Shown here: in pieces, positions 24,701 to 31,968 of the stretch | Position numbering within the stretch: position 1 is the first letter of the stretch | How the letters are laid out: the number at the start of each line of letters is the position of its first letter | Source of the DNA: Helianthus annuus | Lineage: Eukaryota > Streptophyta > Magnoliopsida > Asterales > Asteraceae | Assembly: GCF_002127325.2 (NCBI RefSeq) | Contig: NC_035448.2 | Span: forward strand, 119,616,538-119,680,537 | Direction of reading: 5' to 3' | DNA: 64,000 nucleotides | Program-made: the position numbers and the translations under genes | Notes under the pieces: generated by a model | What the model saw: only the letters and a program-made list of their open reading frames with translations | The model's database searches: none | What the model was told of the DNA's origin: nothing

Positions 24701-27700
24701 CCAAGAAAACCGGTTGCGAGTTCCAACTGACCGGGACATATAGAAAGAGCTTACGTTATTGGGATCTAAGGGTTGACGTAGCTAAACGTAACCGCGAACC
24801 CTTTTTGTATATAGAGGGTCATCCGTCCCTAATGAGGCTGACTCCAGCGGAAGAGAGCGGAAGAGAGGACGGTGGAGCAACTTACGCATCAGAACATAAA
24901 ACCACGAGACATTCTTGCTACCATTAAAGAACAGAACCCCCATAATGTCTCAACAAGAAACACCATATACAATGCTCGGGCCAAATTGGGTCGAATGGAA
25001 CAAGTCGGCGAGACTTCAATGCAGATACTTTTCGACCAGTTGGAGAAGGTTGGGTTTGTTTTTAACCATAGAACATCTGAAAACGGCGAACGGGTCAAGG
25101 ATGTTTTCTTCATCCACCCGGACTCGAACATGTTGTGGCGCGCCTTCCCGCATGTGTTGCTTATAGACTCCACCTACAAGACGAATCGGTACAAAATGCC
25201 CTAGTTTAGATTATCGGTGTTACATCCACGTTGATGTCGTTTTGCATTGCTCATGCGTTCATAAACAACGAGAAACAGGAAAACTTCACGTGGGTTCTAC
25301 AAAGGTTGAAAGACTCATTAGACAGTGTTACGGAACCCCGTGTAATAGTAACGGATAGAGATCGCGCCCTAATGAACCATGTGTAACCGTGTTTCCCAAG
25401 GCTAGACATTCATTGTGTAGGTAGTACATACAGCAAAACATTGCCAAATATTGCAATCCAAGCTTTAAAACCGAAGAAAGCTGGGAAAAGTTTATTTACA
25501 AGTGGGGCAGGCTGATTAACTCAACGACCGATGCTGACTACAACTTCTGGTACGAGCGAATACGATCAAAATTGCCAAGCAACGGTAAGTTTTATATTAT
25601 TTTTGTTTATTAATCGTACTTATTTGACTTGTCTTAACTGCACTTGACTTTGATTTAGAAATTATGGATTATTTGTATTCAAACTGGTTAAAACCATATA
25701 GAGACCTGTTTGTTTCGTTCTGGAGCGACCAATATTTGAACTTCGGCCAACGTACAACAAACAGGGTAGAGGGTCAACATGCCCTTTTGAAGCTCAGCAA
25801 CAAAGGAAGGTTGATTCGTTTACGAAGCCTTCAAGACACAGTTTTTTTTCATCGGCAGACGCGTATGGTGATTCACCTCCTATTGGCACACAAGAGTTTT
25901 ACAACGAACCTATAAGGCACAGCTCGTTTGTCGAGTCACAAATTTATTGTAGTGAAACATCTTGGTTCATTGACGAGATTGGGAAAGGCGCTAGGAATTC
26001 GAAAACGAAATAGAAGGTGGCAAAATCAATGGAAGAGCCCTTTGCTGCCTGCCGTACAACTTAATATGTTCATGCATTTCAAACCGTCCATTCCACCTTG
26101 CTTCTATCCATACCTTAATCACATACAAAATGTGCAGGGTGATGGTTATTGTGGGTTTCGATCTATAGTGGTCGGCTTATCGCTTCATGAGATGGAGTGG
26201 CTGTCAATACGGCGGGAGCTTATAGGTGAGTGCAACCGGTAATACGACCTATGGAATACAATAAATTAAATTCAGTTTCATGAGGTTCGAAACTCATTAG
26301 ATTGGTTCTATAGGCGTAGCACCTGGTGATAAGTTGCTACAAATGCCTTTCACGGGGTTGCTGATAACGAACCGGTGGAATGTCATTTTTCTTTTATTAA
26401 GCGACATAGGTTGTGCTTCGTTTTTTCCCATGTTCAACACAGCCGAAGACGGTATTCCTCATCAAACGGTCGCGCTTGTACATGTTAACAAGGAGAACCA
26501 TTTTATTCACGTCACATTATAAGGGGAACATCCAATGCCAACCCTGTCAGGATACTGGCGACAACCGACACGGAATACGCCAGCAGAGATTTGGTATTAC
26601 TTTTACCAGGAACGTATTAACCAATATAATAAGATCGTTGATAAATACAAGACGAAGGAATTCGTGGATTTAGGTTGCCTATGAATTTAAAATGTTATTT
26701 CATGTTTTGACAATTTGTAATGATGAATATACACGTTATATTAATGTTTTGGCAACTTCTTGAAATGGAAGTTGAAAAAGTGTTTAAAACAAAAATAGTA
26801 TTGATGAAGGTTAACACATAATGATTGTGTCTTCATCACTTCCGCATATTGTAATTTAAGAAAAATTAAAATACTCAATAGTATACGGGCCGTATAAGAG
26901 TATACGACTCGTATACAAGACGAAAACAGCGATCGTATAGGATGTATACAAACAAATAAAAAAATAATATAAGTTGTATACGGGTCGTATACCAGTTTAC
27001 GGCCTATATACAGGTACAAAAGATCGTATAATATGTTATACGACCTCATATCCACCATACGACCTCATCATTCTCTAAAAGTTCTATCGGTTTTCTCTCG
27101 GATCGTTCTTGGATAGCGTTCTTCGGCGTTTGTGACGTTTTCTTCTCGTTCTTCTATTACGGTACGTTTTCGTATAGTATATTTTCAGATTCCGTAACAT
27201 GTTAGATTATGGTCTTGTATAGTAAATCGAATAGGTACATAGGCGTAACGATTAAGATTGTATAATTGAATTTGAAAAAAAAATTGAAACTGAAATATAC
27301 AACTGAATAATCATGAGTATACAACCGTATACATTGTATATGATTGTATGACCTTTGAATGTTCAAACTATATACGATCGTATACATTATATACGATCAT
27401 ATACATCTTGAATTTTCAAGCTAGATACGATCGACCGTATACTTCTTGAATACTCAAGCTATATACGATCGTACACAATGTATACGACCGTATATCCTTA
27501 TATTTTCTTCCTTGGTTGTTATATTTTTAGCATATATGGGACGTATAATACGTGCGTATAAGAAACGTATATCTGAGGTGTACGTAGCGTATACGTGCGT
27601 ATAATACTTGAACGTATGATACGTATACTTCATGTTTACGGATCGTGTACGAGATGTATAATACGTGCATATACGAAACCTATACTTGATGTGTACGGAT

Positions 27701-30700
27701 CGTATATGAGATGTATAATACGTTCGTATACAAGACCAGTAATCCTATAATACGTGAACGCTAATCGTATAATGATTTCTGAGTTGTGATTGTTATTTTT
27801 ACAGACGATATGGCTGAGTCATCAGGTGCTGCAGCCCGTAGACGTCAGGGTCAGGGTCAGGGACGTGGACAAGAGGAGGATGAGATTTTACTCGATTTTA
27901 CTGAGGTGGCGAAGTTTGTTCGCAACATCCCCTGAGATACGGCTGCCTACAGGTTTTTGGGCAGATTACGGAAGATGGAGCTGGATAAGCCCCGGACCAT
28001 TGATATTGAGTTTTTGACTGAGATTGGATCAATCGGTCTGGTCCGGGAGTTCATGCCAGCTAACTCCCCGTGGGACCGTTTATTTGATGCCGCCGCAGAG
28101 CGGGCCCACGTGGAGATTACTCTAGAGTTTTTATGTACTTTTACATCTACGGACACCCGGGGTGGGGGGTTTAGAGCATTTTTTGACGACACACACGATA
28201 TCTTTTACCCTTTGCGGGAAGGGTCGCCGGATGACACTTCCCGAGTTCGCTGTTGCCTTGGGTCTGTACTCACAAGAGTACTCAGAGTCCCATGCATTTT
28301 TGGATGCGCCCATCAGCACGTCTACTGACGTGCTGTGGACTTGGTGGCACACTGTTGGGTCTGGAGAGTTCGCGATCCCCGAAGGCGCGGGCGAGTCGCC
28401 TTTACGACCCGTTACACCGATACCTACATCGATGTATCGCCGGTTGTCATGATAGCAGGGAGTGGGTCACCCAAAGTGACCTATTCTAATTGCACTACTT
28501 ACTTACCGGCGCGGGGGGGGGGGCAACTTGGCGTACAAGTTGGCTGCATACTTCACCTAGTACGCTTTTAAGCGTATCTCTACCCACATCAGCTGTGGGG
28601 GCTTCGTCACCCATCTGGCGAAGCATTGCCCTCACGTCTTGTCCCCGCAGGTGGCGAAGGCTATGACCGTATCACTCCAGATTCATCGGTTGGGAGGGCC
28701 ACAACGTGGGCGATGGGTTTGGGTCGGGGGTCACGGGGTGGTTTGGTCGTATGGTGAGGATGAGGGTCACGGGGGTGAGGGAGCCGGGGGGAGGGAGGCG
28801 AGGGAGAGGGGGAAGGAGGAGGCGAGGCCGGGGGACACGGGGTACAGGGGGCGGTTGATGCTGCCGTCGATAGATCGCAGGTAGTTGCGTAGGATGTACA
28901 CGGTGATCGCCCATAAGATCGACGGAGCGTGAGACCTCGTGTGACGACTCCACCGGGGGTAGAGGAGAGACTCGCTCAGGTCGAGTCGGATGTAGCTGCC
29001 GTACGGGTAGATTTAGCTACTGTCGGGGGGGGGGGGGTGTATAGTGGATGGTCGAGGCGATTATGGCTATACATTCTGGCGCGCCCCTACCTCCACGAGC
29101 TGGCGCTGCACCACCACCACCATCGTCGTAGCTGCTTATTGTATTTTTTTTTAGTATTTTATGTTTGAAACATTGTAAAAATTTATCTTTTAGTTTGTTT
29201 TAGATGTAAAACATTGTAAATATTAATCTTATGTTTAGATGTAAAGTTGTTTGTTTAATAATTGTTGTCGTAGTGTTTATCATAATCATATCACATATTT
29301 ATCGTTTTACAAAGTGGAAACTTATTAAACATTATTAGTACGTTTAACTACAAACTCGTAACATAATTCGATATATCAAAATAATATGCCTTTGTCGGTT
29401 CATTTTATTCGTATAAAAGCATCGTATAATAGATATACGACCACACTAAAATCTTATTGCCTTTGTCGGTTCATTTTATTCTATACGGGCCGTATAACCT
29501 TATACCGCCCGTATACACCATGTTAGAATTAGATTTTACCATGTGGGATTATTAGGACCCTTATTTTATTATTCCTATTCACATGTGATCTTTTTTTTTA
29601 TTTGAACGGCCAACAGAATCAAACCTTAGCACTCTCGGGGCACCCACTGGACCAAACGGAGTACTCCGAGAGTAACCCAAGTCCACCACCAATTCCGGGG
29701 AAAACCTGGTAATCCACCCGCCCGTAGGCACGGCGGTGAAATTACCGGTAAAACCCGTTTGGCTTAAGGATCGAACCCAGGTTTCCCTAGGTCTCCTATC
29801 ATTGGCCACCAATGCCGCTCTCTGCACCAAGTGGAAGTTGAACTTGCATCTCTCAAAAGAAATGCAAACCTTCCACCACTTGATCTAGAGATCATTGGCT
29901 ATTCACATGTGATCTAGTTACGTTAAACTATAATTACCCATCTGCTAATCAAATAACTGAATGTAACTTGTGTATGACACTTCATTCCCATCAAGCATTG
30001 TATACATTTTTGGTGATAAATAAATTGTATACACTTTTTTTTTTGGTGATGAAGAAAAAGTAGTTTGCCGTTCAAAAAAAAACTTCATTTGCATCAAAAC
30101 ATGCTAAATGCATGGCGTTCGCCATCAAAACATGCTAAAAGCATGGCGTTCGCAGTGGTAGATCTAGGAAATTTTTTTCATCGGTGTCACTATTTTTTCA
30201 CTCGACTTACGGATTTTTTTGGAGTGTCGGGTAACCAAATAAGTTTATAAATATTAGAAGTACAATGTTAGTTGAAAGAAAAAAAAAACCACATCTTGTA
30301 ATTGTTCATAGCTAGTTTTCATTGGTTGATAACGACTTTCGTTTTGAGTATTGTTAACTATTTTTAATAAAAAAAACCGATATAAATATCATTTATAAAA
30401 TAATATCCTAATCAAATATTAAAGGTGATAAACCAAAATCAGATACTGTAGCGTGGAACGGAGGTTAGAGCCGAGCTGCAGAGGTAGATGCCAGCCTTCG
30501 AGTACTAGTCGCGACTTGTGAGTAAACCACAGGTGGCAGGAACATACGGACTAGGGTAGAATTACTCAGAAGTGCAAAGGCAAATAGTGTGAATTCCCTA
30601 TACATACAATTTCAAGCTGCTTACGTAAGCCGGGAACAGTTCCGGCTCTTTATTGGCCGGCATGGCGGTAAAGGGCACAGTGCCAGGCAGCTGTCTGGCA

Positions 30701-31968
30701 CTCCCCCTATTGGCCCACTTCATTTACGATTTTATCCCCGCTTTAAAATTACGACTTTGCCATCAGCTCGAAGTTATGCTTTTGCCCTCAGCTAAAAATA
30801 AAAATACGCTTTTGCCCCATCAGTTCCAAATTACATCTTTGCCCCAACTCCAAAAAAAAATTTTACACTTACCCCCAGCTAAAAATTACTATATATCTTT
30901 GCCCCGAATTCAAAAAAATTTTTTTGATTTTGCCCCAAGCTAAAAATTACGATTTTGCCCTTAGTTAAAAGAATATGATTTTGCCCCCGTTTCAAAAATT
31001 ATGAATTCACCATCAGCTTTTTAGTCGTTTTGTTTTTTTTTAATATCACAATATTGTGTTTTCTACACTCTTAATATACCATTGCAAGTTGCTTATCAAG
31101 TACTACGTTTCGTTATAAATTTTATTTAAAGCGGAGTCAGTCTATGTAATTTTATTGAAAGGTTTTTTTTTCTTCAAAAAAACCTGTAATTATCCCTTTT
31201 GATTATACGTGGTCAGTTTTTCCTTTATACCCGTTACGTTTTCTATGTATAAGCCGGGTCATATATAATACATTATGACTATATGGTATAAATTTAACTT
31301 ACTTTACAGTTTGATCAAATCACAATGCTTATATATGTTGCATTGAGTTCAGTCTAATACGTCAAAATGCGCGTTTTCATATGGTTAACACATCACATAA
31401 CGCTTGGATTAATTCATTCAATGTTTGCGATGAACCCGCGCCGCAACGCTCGCGGGCTTTATTACTAGTTTGTAAACAAAACAAAGTTGGTGTTCAATTT
31501 AATGATTGAGAGTGATTTCCCCCTTCCTCTTCAAGGGACCTTCAAATTTAAGTTCTAATGGATTCTCAAATTTAGTTTTGCTATTCAAAAAGGGGTAGCG
31601 GCGCAGCTTGTTGGCCGTTTACCAACTATCTCGATGTAAATTTATAATTGGTTAATGAGGTATGTGGCTGAATTACGAATCTATAGACTTTGAAAAGAAC
31701 AGAAATTGAAATGGGATGAACCTCTAAACAAAAATTATGATTTTTCGGCTTACCGATTATAGGTGCCCAGGCGATCATTTATAGGGATTGTCGTCCAAAA
31801 ATATATAGTGTCACCCGAAATCCGAATGCATCGATCCGGTCAACCTAGGTCTAAAATATGTGTATGATGTTTGCATTGCAGGTATCCATAGATTGTGCAA
31901 TAGCGATAAGCCCAAGGAAGCAAGCGCTCACTTACAAGCAGTGTGGATTTGATGGTTTGCAACTATGA
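3332..31968 (+). CDS. LEA_2 / NDR1-HIN1-like membrane protein, three exons, giant second intron
   Basis: Predicted 240-residue protein from exons 3332-3700, 3997-4263 and 31882-31968. All junctions are phase 0 with GT..AG borders. Residues 1-37 are a Ser/Thr/His-rich cytosolic tail, 38-64 a single membrane helix after a four-Cys run, and about 70-240 an LEA_2-type domain with MYRGIPLGR, NDRVELRILGDV and the C-terminal SPRKQALTYKQCGFDG. Proteins of this family are membrane anchored and linked to stress and defence; the exact role of this one is unknown. Length and all three blocks fit the family, so the gene appears complete. Intron 1 is 296 bp. Intron 2 is 27,618 bp and filled with nested transposons and viral sequence. 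Reading on from exon 2 into the intron stops at 4357-4359 and would lose the conserved C terminus. Exon linkage is inferred from protein homology and splice phase, not from transcript data. Confidence 0.85.
3811..3902. repeat. 46-bp tandem duplication with a dyad, in intron 1
   Basis: Two direct copies (3811-3856 and 3857-3902) differ at two bases. Each contains GGTCCCGCATGGGAC, an imperfect palindrome. Confidence 0.85.
3997..4263 (+). CDS. LEA_2 gene exon 2
   Basis: Acceptor TTATTTAG|GTAGGG and donor GTGCAG|GTTAGT. It codes for 89 residues starting VGIKYDESTFT, in phase with exon 1, and holds most of the LEA_2 domain. Confidence 0.87.
4456..5754. mobile_element. Non-autonomous MULE with 9-bp target duplication
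   Basis: The ends GGGTAAATTACAG and the complement of GGAAAAATTACAG begin inverted repeats of about 180 bp that include CGTCCTTTATGTTT. The 9-bp duplication TTGAATTAA is perfect (4447-4455 and 5755-5763), as expected of Mutator-like elements. The interior has no transposase. It holds GGTGGTGG-rich DNA at about 5330-5470 and a short CDS-like piece at 4763-4821, which could be captured host sequence. Confidence 0.85.
5764..6369. other. Intron sequence, nothing recognised
   Basis: AT-rich DNA between the MULE and the hAT element. No repeat boundaries or coding potential were seen. Confidence 0.4.
6378..7069. mobile_element. hAT MITE, copy 1
   Basis: TAGGGCTGTAAACGAACC and its complement form the ends, and an exact 8-bp duplication GTTTTACA flanks it (6370-6377, 7070-7077). 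The subterminal regions are dense with GTTCGTG/CACGAAC motifs, likely transposase binding sites. It has no transposase, so it would need one in trans. Close relatives lie at 20936 and 62027. Confidence 0.9.
7600..8003 (-). pseudogene. MULE copy A: 3' end of the ATHILA-like gene
   Basis: On the - strand this matches the end of the second gene of copy B (about 28740-29130): the Gly/Arg/Pro-rich segment, the coiled-coil-like stretch at 7680-7790, and CTGGCG(T/C)TGCACCACCACC before the stop. It is separated from the rest of its gene (17486-18441) by the viral insertion. The C-run at 7931-7946 disturbs the frame. It is not expected to make protein. Confidence 0.6.
7915..8003. repeat. Left copy of the ~90-bp direct repeat flanking the viral palindrome
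   Basis: CCCCGTGACCCTCATCCT..CCATACGACCAAA is found here and again at 17395-17485, on either side of the viral insertion. MULE copy B has it once (about 28740-28830, complement). It therefore looks like a target duplication or fill-in made at insertion. Confidence 0.7.
8091..8408 (-). pseudogene. Viral ORF downstream of the promoter/leader, left arm
   Basis: An open frame of 105 codons, kept almost unchanged in the right arm (16972-17289). Its place after the promoter and leader matches the small ORF VII of caulimoviruses or the start of the movement-protein gene. The sequence itself shows no motif I can name, such as a movement-protein core. Its survival as an open frame in both arms is notable beside the broken pol genes, but may only reflect shortness. 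Confidence 0.4.
8907..8916 (-). promoter_or_regulatory. TATA box of the viral pregenomic promoter, left arm
   Basis: CTATATAAAG on the - strand lies just after the end of the transactivator gene, where caulimoviruses have the pregenomic RNA promoter. The right arm has the same box at 16461-16470. Confidence 0.6.
8979..10446 (-). pseudogene. Inclusion-body/transactivator (viroplasmin) gene remnant, left arm
   Basis: Homologous to the right-arm gene at 14931-16398. In caulimoviruses this protein forms the cytoplasmic inclusion body and allows reinitiation of translation on polycistronic RNA. The longest open part (8979-9656) is the C-terminal half, with basic patch NFRKKIAAARDAN and an acidic, Ser/Glu-rich tail. 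The N-terminal part is broken by frameshifts near 9660, 9830 and 10410, and the start codon seen in the right arm is disrupted here (about 10445). It lies after the pol remnant, as in virus gene order. Confidence 0.7.
10555..12300 (-). pseudogene. Caulimovirus-like pol remnant (protease, RT, RNase H), left arm
   Basis: Protease at about 12270-12040, RT at about 11978-11000 and RNase H at about 10920-10555. The protease keeps the YVDT stretch, but the active-site triplet reads DTW, not DTG. RT blocks such as GKKHMFVNYKAIN and FSSFDCKNGF are clear. A stop follows the LLDEES block at about 11380. Two deletions are visible against the right arm: about 50 bp near 11000 and about 95 bp near 10885. 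The second removes the first catalytic Asp region of RNase H. The gene cannot make a working enzyme. Confidence 0.8.
12313..12609 (-). pseudogene. Coat-protein C-terminal fragment, left arm
   Basis: 98 open codons upstream of the pol remnant, in the place of the viral coat-protein end. The piece has CDTCHLDDFTC, which could be part of a zinc-knuckle-like Cys cluster, and ends NKEF before a stop. The part upstream of 12506 is unique to this arm. Identification rests mainly on gene order and is moderate. Confidence 0.5.
12507..12658. other. Spacer between the two viral arms
   Basis: 152 bp not repeated in the other arm. Most of it continues the left-arm coat-protein frame, and the last 20-40 bp are unassigned. 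In RNA it would form the loop of the hairpin. Confidence 0.7.
12659..12814 (+). pseudogene. Coat-protein C-terminal fragment, right arm
   Basis: The mirror copy of the end of 12313-12609. It starts abruptly at TAGAAAAAGCAAG and carries small deletions (at about 12690 and 12795) that shift the frame before the stop at 12812. Confidence 0.55.
12840..14807 (+). pseudogene. Caulimovirus-like pol remnant (protease, RT, RNase H), right arm
   Basis: Protease at about 12860-13120, with HCYVDTWASL: the usual DTG triplet reads DTW, as in the left arm. RT is at 13159-14330, with FSSFDCKNGF, VPFGLKQTPS and the catalytic YVDDIIVFSN. RNase H is at about 14400-14807, with TDASHDYWGG and DCLTRDF. The frame is cut by a stop near 13118, a stop at 13552-13554, frameshifts near 13570-13630 and 14064, and further shifts to 14466. 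It is longer than the left copy, having kept the two segments deleted there. Family: Caulimoviridae reverse transcriptase, by motif. Confidence 0.85.
14931..16398 (+). pseudogene. Inclusion-body/transactivator (viroplasmin) gene remnant, right arm
   Basis: Starts at the ATG at 14931, 124 bp after the pol stop, and ends TAA at 16396-16398. An N-terminal Ser/Lys-rich segment with a stop at about 15038 leads to a viroplasmin-type (RNase H-like fold) segment near 15310-15440, then the long frame 15404-16081. A frameshift at about 16080 separates the acidic tail 16186-16398. The known role of the family is the inclusion-body matrix and translation reinitiation. The several lesions rule out the full protein. 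Identification rests on gene order and the viroplasmin-like GEHRGIYED stretch read across a broken frame. Confidence 0.7.
16461..16470 (+). promoter_or_regulatory. TATA box of the viral pregenomic promoter, right arm
   Basis: CTATATAAAG about 60 bp after the transactivator stop. The following 250 bp are leader-like, with a CTCCTTGCTAAAGGGG dyad and AATAAA at about 16628. Confidence 0.6.
16972..17289 (+). pseudogene. Viral ORF downstream of the promoter/leader, right arm
   Basis: 105 open codons about 500 bp after the TATA box, nearly identical to the left-arm frame at 8091-8408. By position it would be ORF VII or the start of the movement-protein gene. No diagnostic motif was recognised. The arm ends 87 bp later. 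Confidence 0.4.
17395..17485. repeat. Right copy of the ~90-bp direct repeat flanking the viral palindrome
   Basis: Matches 7915-8003 and continues directly into MULE copy A. About 20 bp of filler (17377-17394) lie between it and the viral arm. Confidence 0.7.
17486..18441 (-). pseudogene. MULE copy A: ATHILA ORF1-like gene, 5' part
   Basis: Reads IDIEFLTEIG, NSPWDRLFDAAEERAH, ITLEFLYTFSF, then after a frameshift at about 18065 SFTLCGKSYRMTLTEFAVAL, and later CGGFVTRLAKHYP. This order (LEFLxTF, FxLxGxxxxMxLxEFAxxLGLY, GGxVTRLA) resembles the ORF1 domain of ATHILA-type retrotransposons, whose function is poorly known. It sits downstream of the transposase-OTU gene, in the same orientation, in both MULE copies. 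In copy A the start codon seen in copy B is ATA, not ATG (about 18440), and the 3' end has been separated by the viral insertion. The family match is from memory and moderate. Confidence 0.55.
18475..19440. repeat. GTATAC/CGATCG palindrome array, copy A
   Basis: Dozens of GTATAC and CGTATA motifs. At 18800-19010 they form units of about 57 bp whose core GATCGTATACAATGTATACG (continuing ATC) is a 10-bp stem with a 3-base loop. The array separates the transposase-OTU gene from the ATHILA-like gene, and copy B has a counterpart at 26880-27760. Subterminal transposase binding sites are one possible role. Confidence 0.8.
20501..21713. mobile_element. hAT-like element inside MULE copy A, itself interrupted
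   Basis: CAGTGTTGTAAAAGTCG and its complement form the ends, and the exact 8-bp duplication TTTGTTGC flanks it (20493-20500, 21714-21721). The body repeats ACTCGG/CTAGTCGG motifs. Without its own insert it is about 525 bp and non-coding. The homologous site in MULE copy B (about 25797-25812) is uninterrupted, which proves the borders. Confidence 0.92.
20936..21615. mobile_element. hAT MITE, copy 2, nested in another hAT-like element
   Basis: Same TAGGGCTGTAAACGAACC ends as 6378-7069 and very similar throughout. The 8-bp duplication CATGTCCA is exact (20928-20935, 21616-21623). Confidence 0.92.
23540..23950. promoter_or_regulatory. Shared centre of the MULE palindrome: divergent TATA boxes and 44-bp repeats
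   Basis: CTATATAAAC occurs on the - strand at about 23551-23560 and on the + strand at 23938-23947, each about 85 bp before a transposase ATG. Between them lie three copies per side of a unit of about 44 bp containing CGAGGAATCTAACGTC. The centre of symmetry is about 23737. It looks like two MULE 5' ends fused into a bidirectional promoter. Confidence 0.65.
24028..26684 (+). pseudogene. MULE transposase with FAR1-like and OTU domains, copy B
   Basis: Same layout as copy A. Exon 1 starts at the ATG at 24028 and ends CAG|GTATAA at about 24357. Exon 2 begins after the acceptor in CGCTAG (about 24528), opening MDELVEWCREVG, a segment copy A has lost. The zinc region, MULE domain (LLIDSTYKTN), TTNRVEG block and OTU region follow. 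Lesions: a 12-bp loss and frame change in exon 1, a 10-bp GCGGAAGAGA duplication at about 24860, stops after YKMP (25201) and near 25384, and frameshifts in the OTU part. The OTU motif reads DGYCGF, so the Asn beside the Cys is lost. It is not expected to be active. Confidence 0.8.
26880..27760. repeat. GTATAC/CGATCG palindrome array, copy B
   Basis: Mirror of 18475-19440, with CGATCGTATACATT-type units at 27340-27490 and CGTATAATACG-type units after them. It is more degraded than copy A. Confidence 0.8.
27810..29126 (+). pseudogene. MULE copy B: ATHILA ORF1-like gene
   Basis: Follows an acceptor-like TTTTTACAG and starts MAESSGAAARRRQ at the ATG 27810. It continues TIDIEFLTEIG, NSPWDRLFDAAAERAH and ITLEFLCTFTS, then frame-shifted SFTLCGKGRRMTLPEFAVAL and GLYSQEYSESHAF. 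A later GGFVTHLAKHCP-like block and a coiled-coil-like segment (VEERLAQVESDVAAVRVDL) precede the stop. Lesions: a stop at 27933-27935, a frameshift near 28190 and G-run slippage at 28507-28518. Function unknown. The architecture matches ATHILA-type ORF1, an unusual partner for a DNA transposon. It is intact enough to show that the gene belonged to the MULE before duplication. Confidence 0.55.
29130..29574. other. 3' tail of MULE copy B and flank
   Basis: Matches the copy A tail at 7330-7600 (shared TTACGAGTTTGTAGTTAAACG) and ends in CGGGCCGTATAA..CCCGTATAC at 29483-29516. No coding. Confidence 0.5.
29592..29898 (-). repeat. tRNA-derived SINE with 17-bp target duplication
   Basis: On the - strand it begins with a tRNA-like head: A box CTAGATCAAGTGGTGG and B box GCAAGTTCAACTTCC. 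It ends in an A-rich tail (AAATAAAAAAAA). The 17-bp duplication CTATTCACATGTGATCT is exact (29575-29591, 29899-29915). The open frame on it is meaningless. It is full length compared with the truncated relative at 32590-32725. Confidence 0.88.
29916..31200. other. Probable body of a non-autonomous Helitron
   Basis: Contains a duplicated 32-bp piece (CATCAAAACATGCTAAA..GCATGGCGTTCGC, 30090-30150) and the TTTGCCCC array listed separately. No helicase gene. It leads to the Helitron 3' end at 31468; the 5' TC end was not found. Confidence 0.35.
30700..31015. repeat. Degenerate tandem array with AAAATTACGATTTTGCCCC core
   Basis: About nine imperfect units of 30-40 bp, each with TTTGCCC(C) followed by (A)GCT.AAAATTA. 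The open frames across it come from the repeat. Confidence 0.75.
31230..31468 (+). mobile_element. Helitron 3' end with CCCGCG hairpin
   Basis: CCCGCG (31435-31440) pairs with CGCGGG (31451-31456), followed by CTAG (31465-31468) and a host T. The last 200 bp share ATATGGTTAAC.CATCAC.TAA with the Helitron end at 53266, so both belong to one family. Confidence 0.75.
31882..31968 (+). CDS. LEA_2 gene exon 3
   Basis: Acceptor TTTGCATTGCAG|GTATCC. It reads VSIDCAIAISPRKQALTYKQ then CGFDGLQL and stop TGA. This is the conserved C terminus of the LEA_2 protein whose exons 1-2 are at 3332-4263. It is in phase and would otherwise be an orphan. Confidence 0.85.
   Translation, partial: VSIDCAIAISPRKQALTYKQCGFDGLQL

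Larger units (their letters stand above)
7078..29520. mobile_element. Head-to-head inverted pair of MULEs (MULE palindrome)
   Basis: Copy A runs on the - strand from about 23735 down to 17395 and resumes at 8003 down to 7078 after a viral insertion. Copy B runs on the + strand from about 23740 to 29520. Both have the same order: 44-bp repeats, TATA box, transposase-OTU gene, GTATAC array, ATHILA-like gene, then a tail with CGGGCCGTATA motifs. The arms are clearly homologous along their length, and the joint at about 23737 is nearly symmetrical. No 9-bp duplication could be fixed at the outer ends, so it is uncertain whether the pair moved as a unit or arose by later inverted duplication. Confidence 0.75.
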
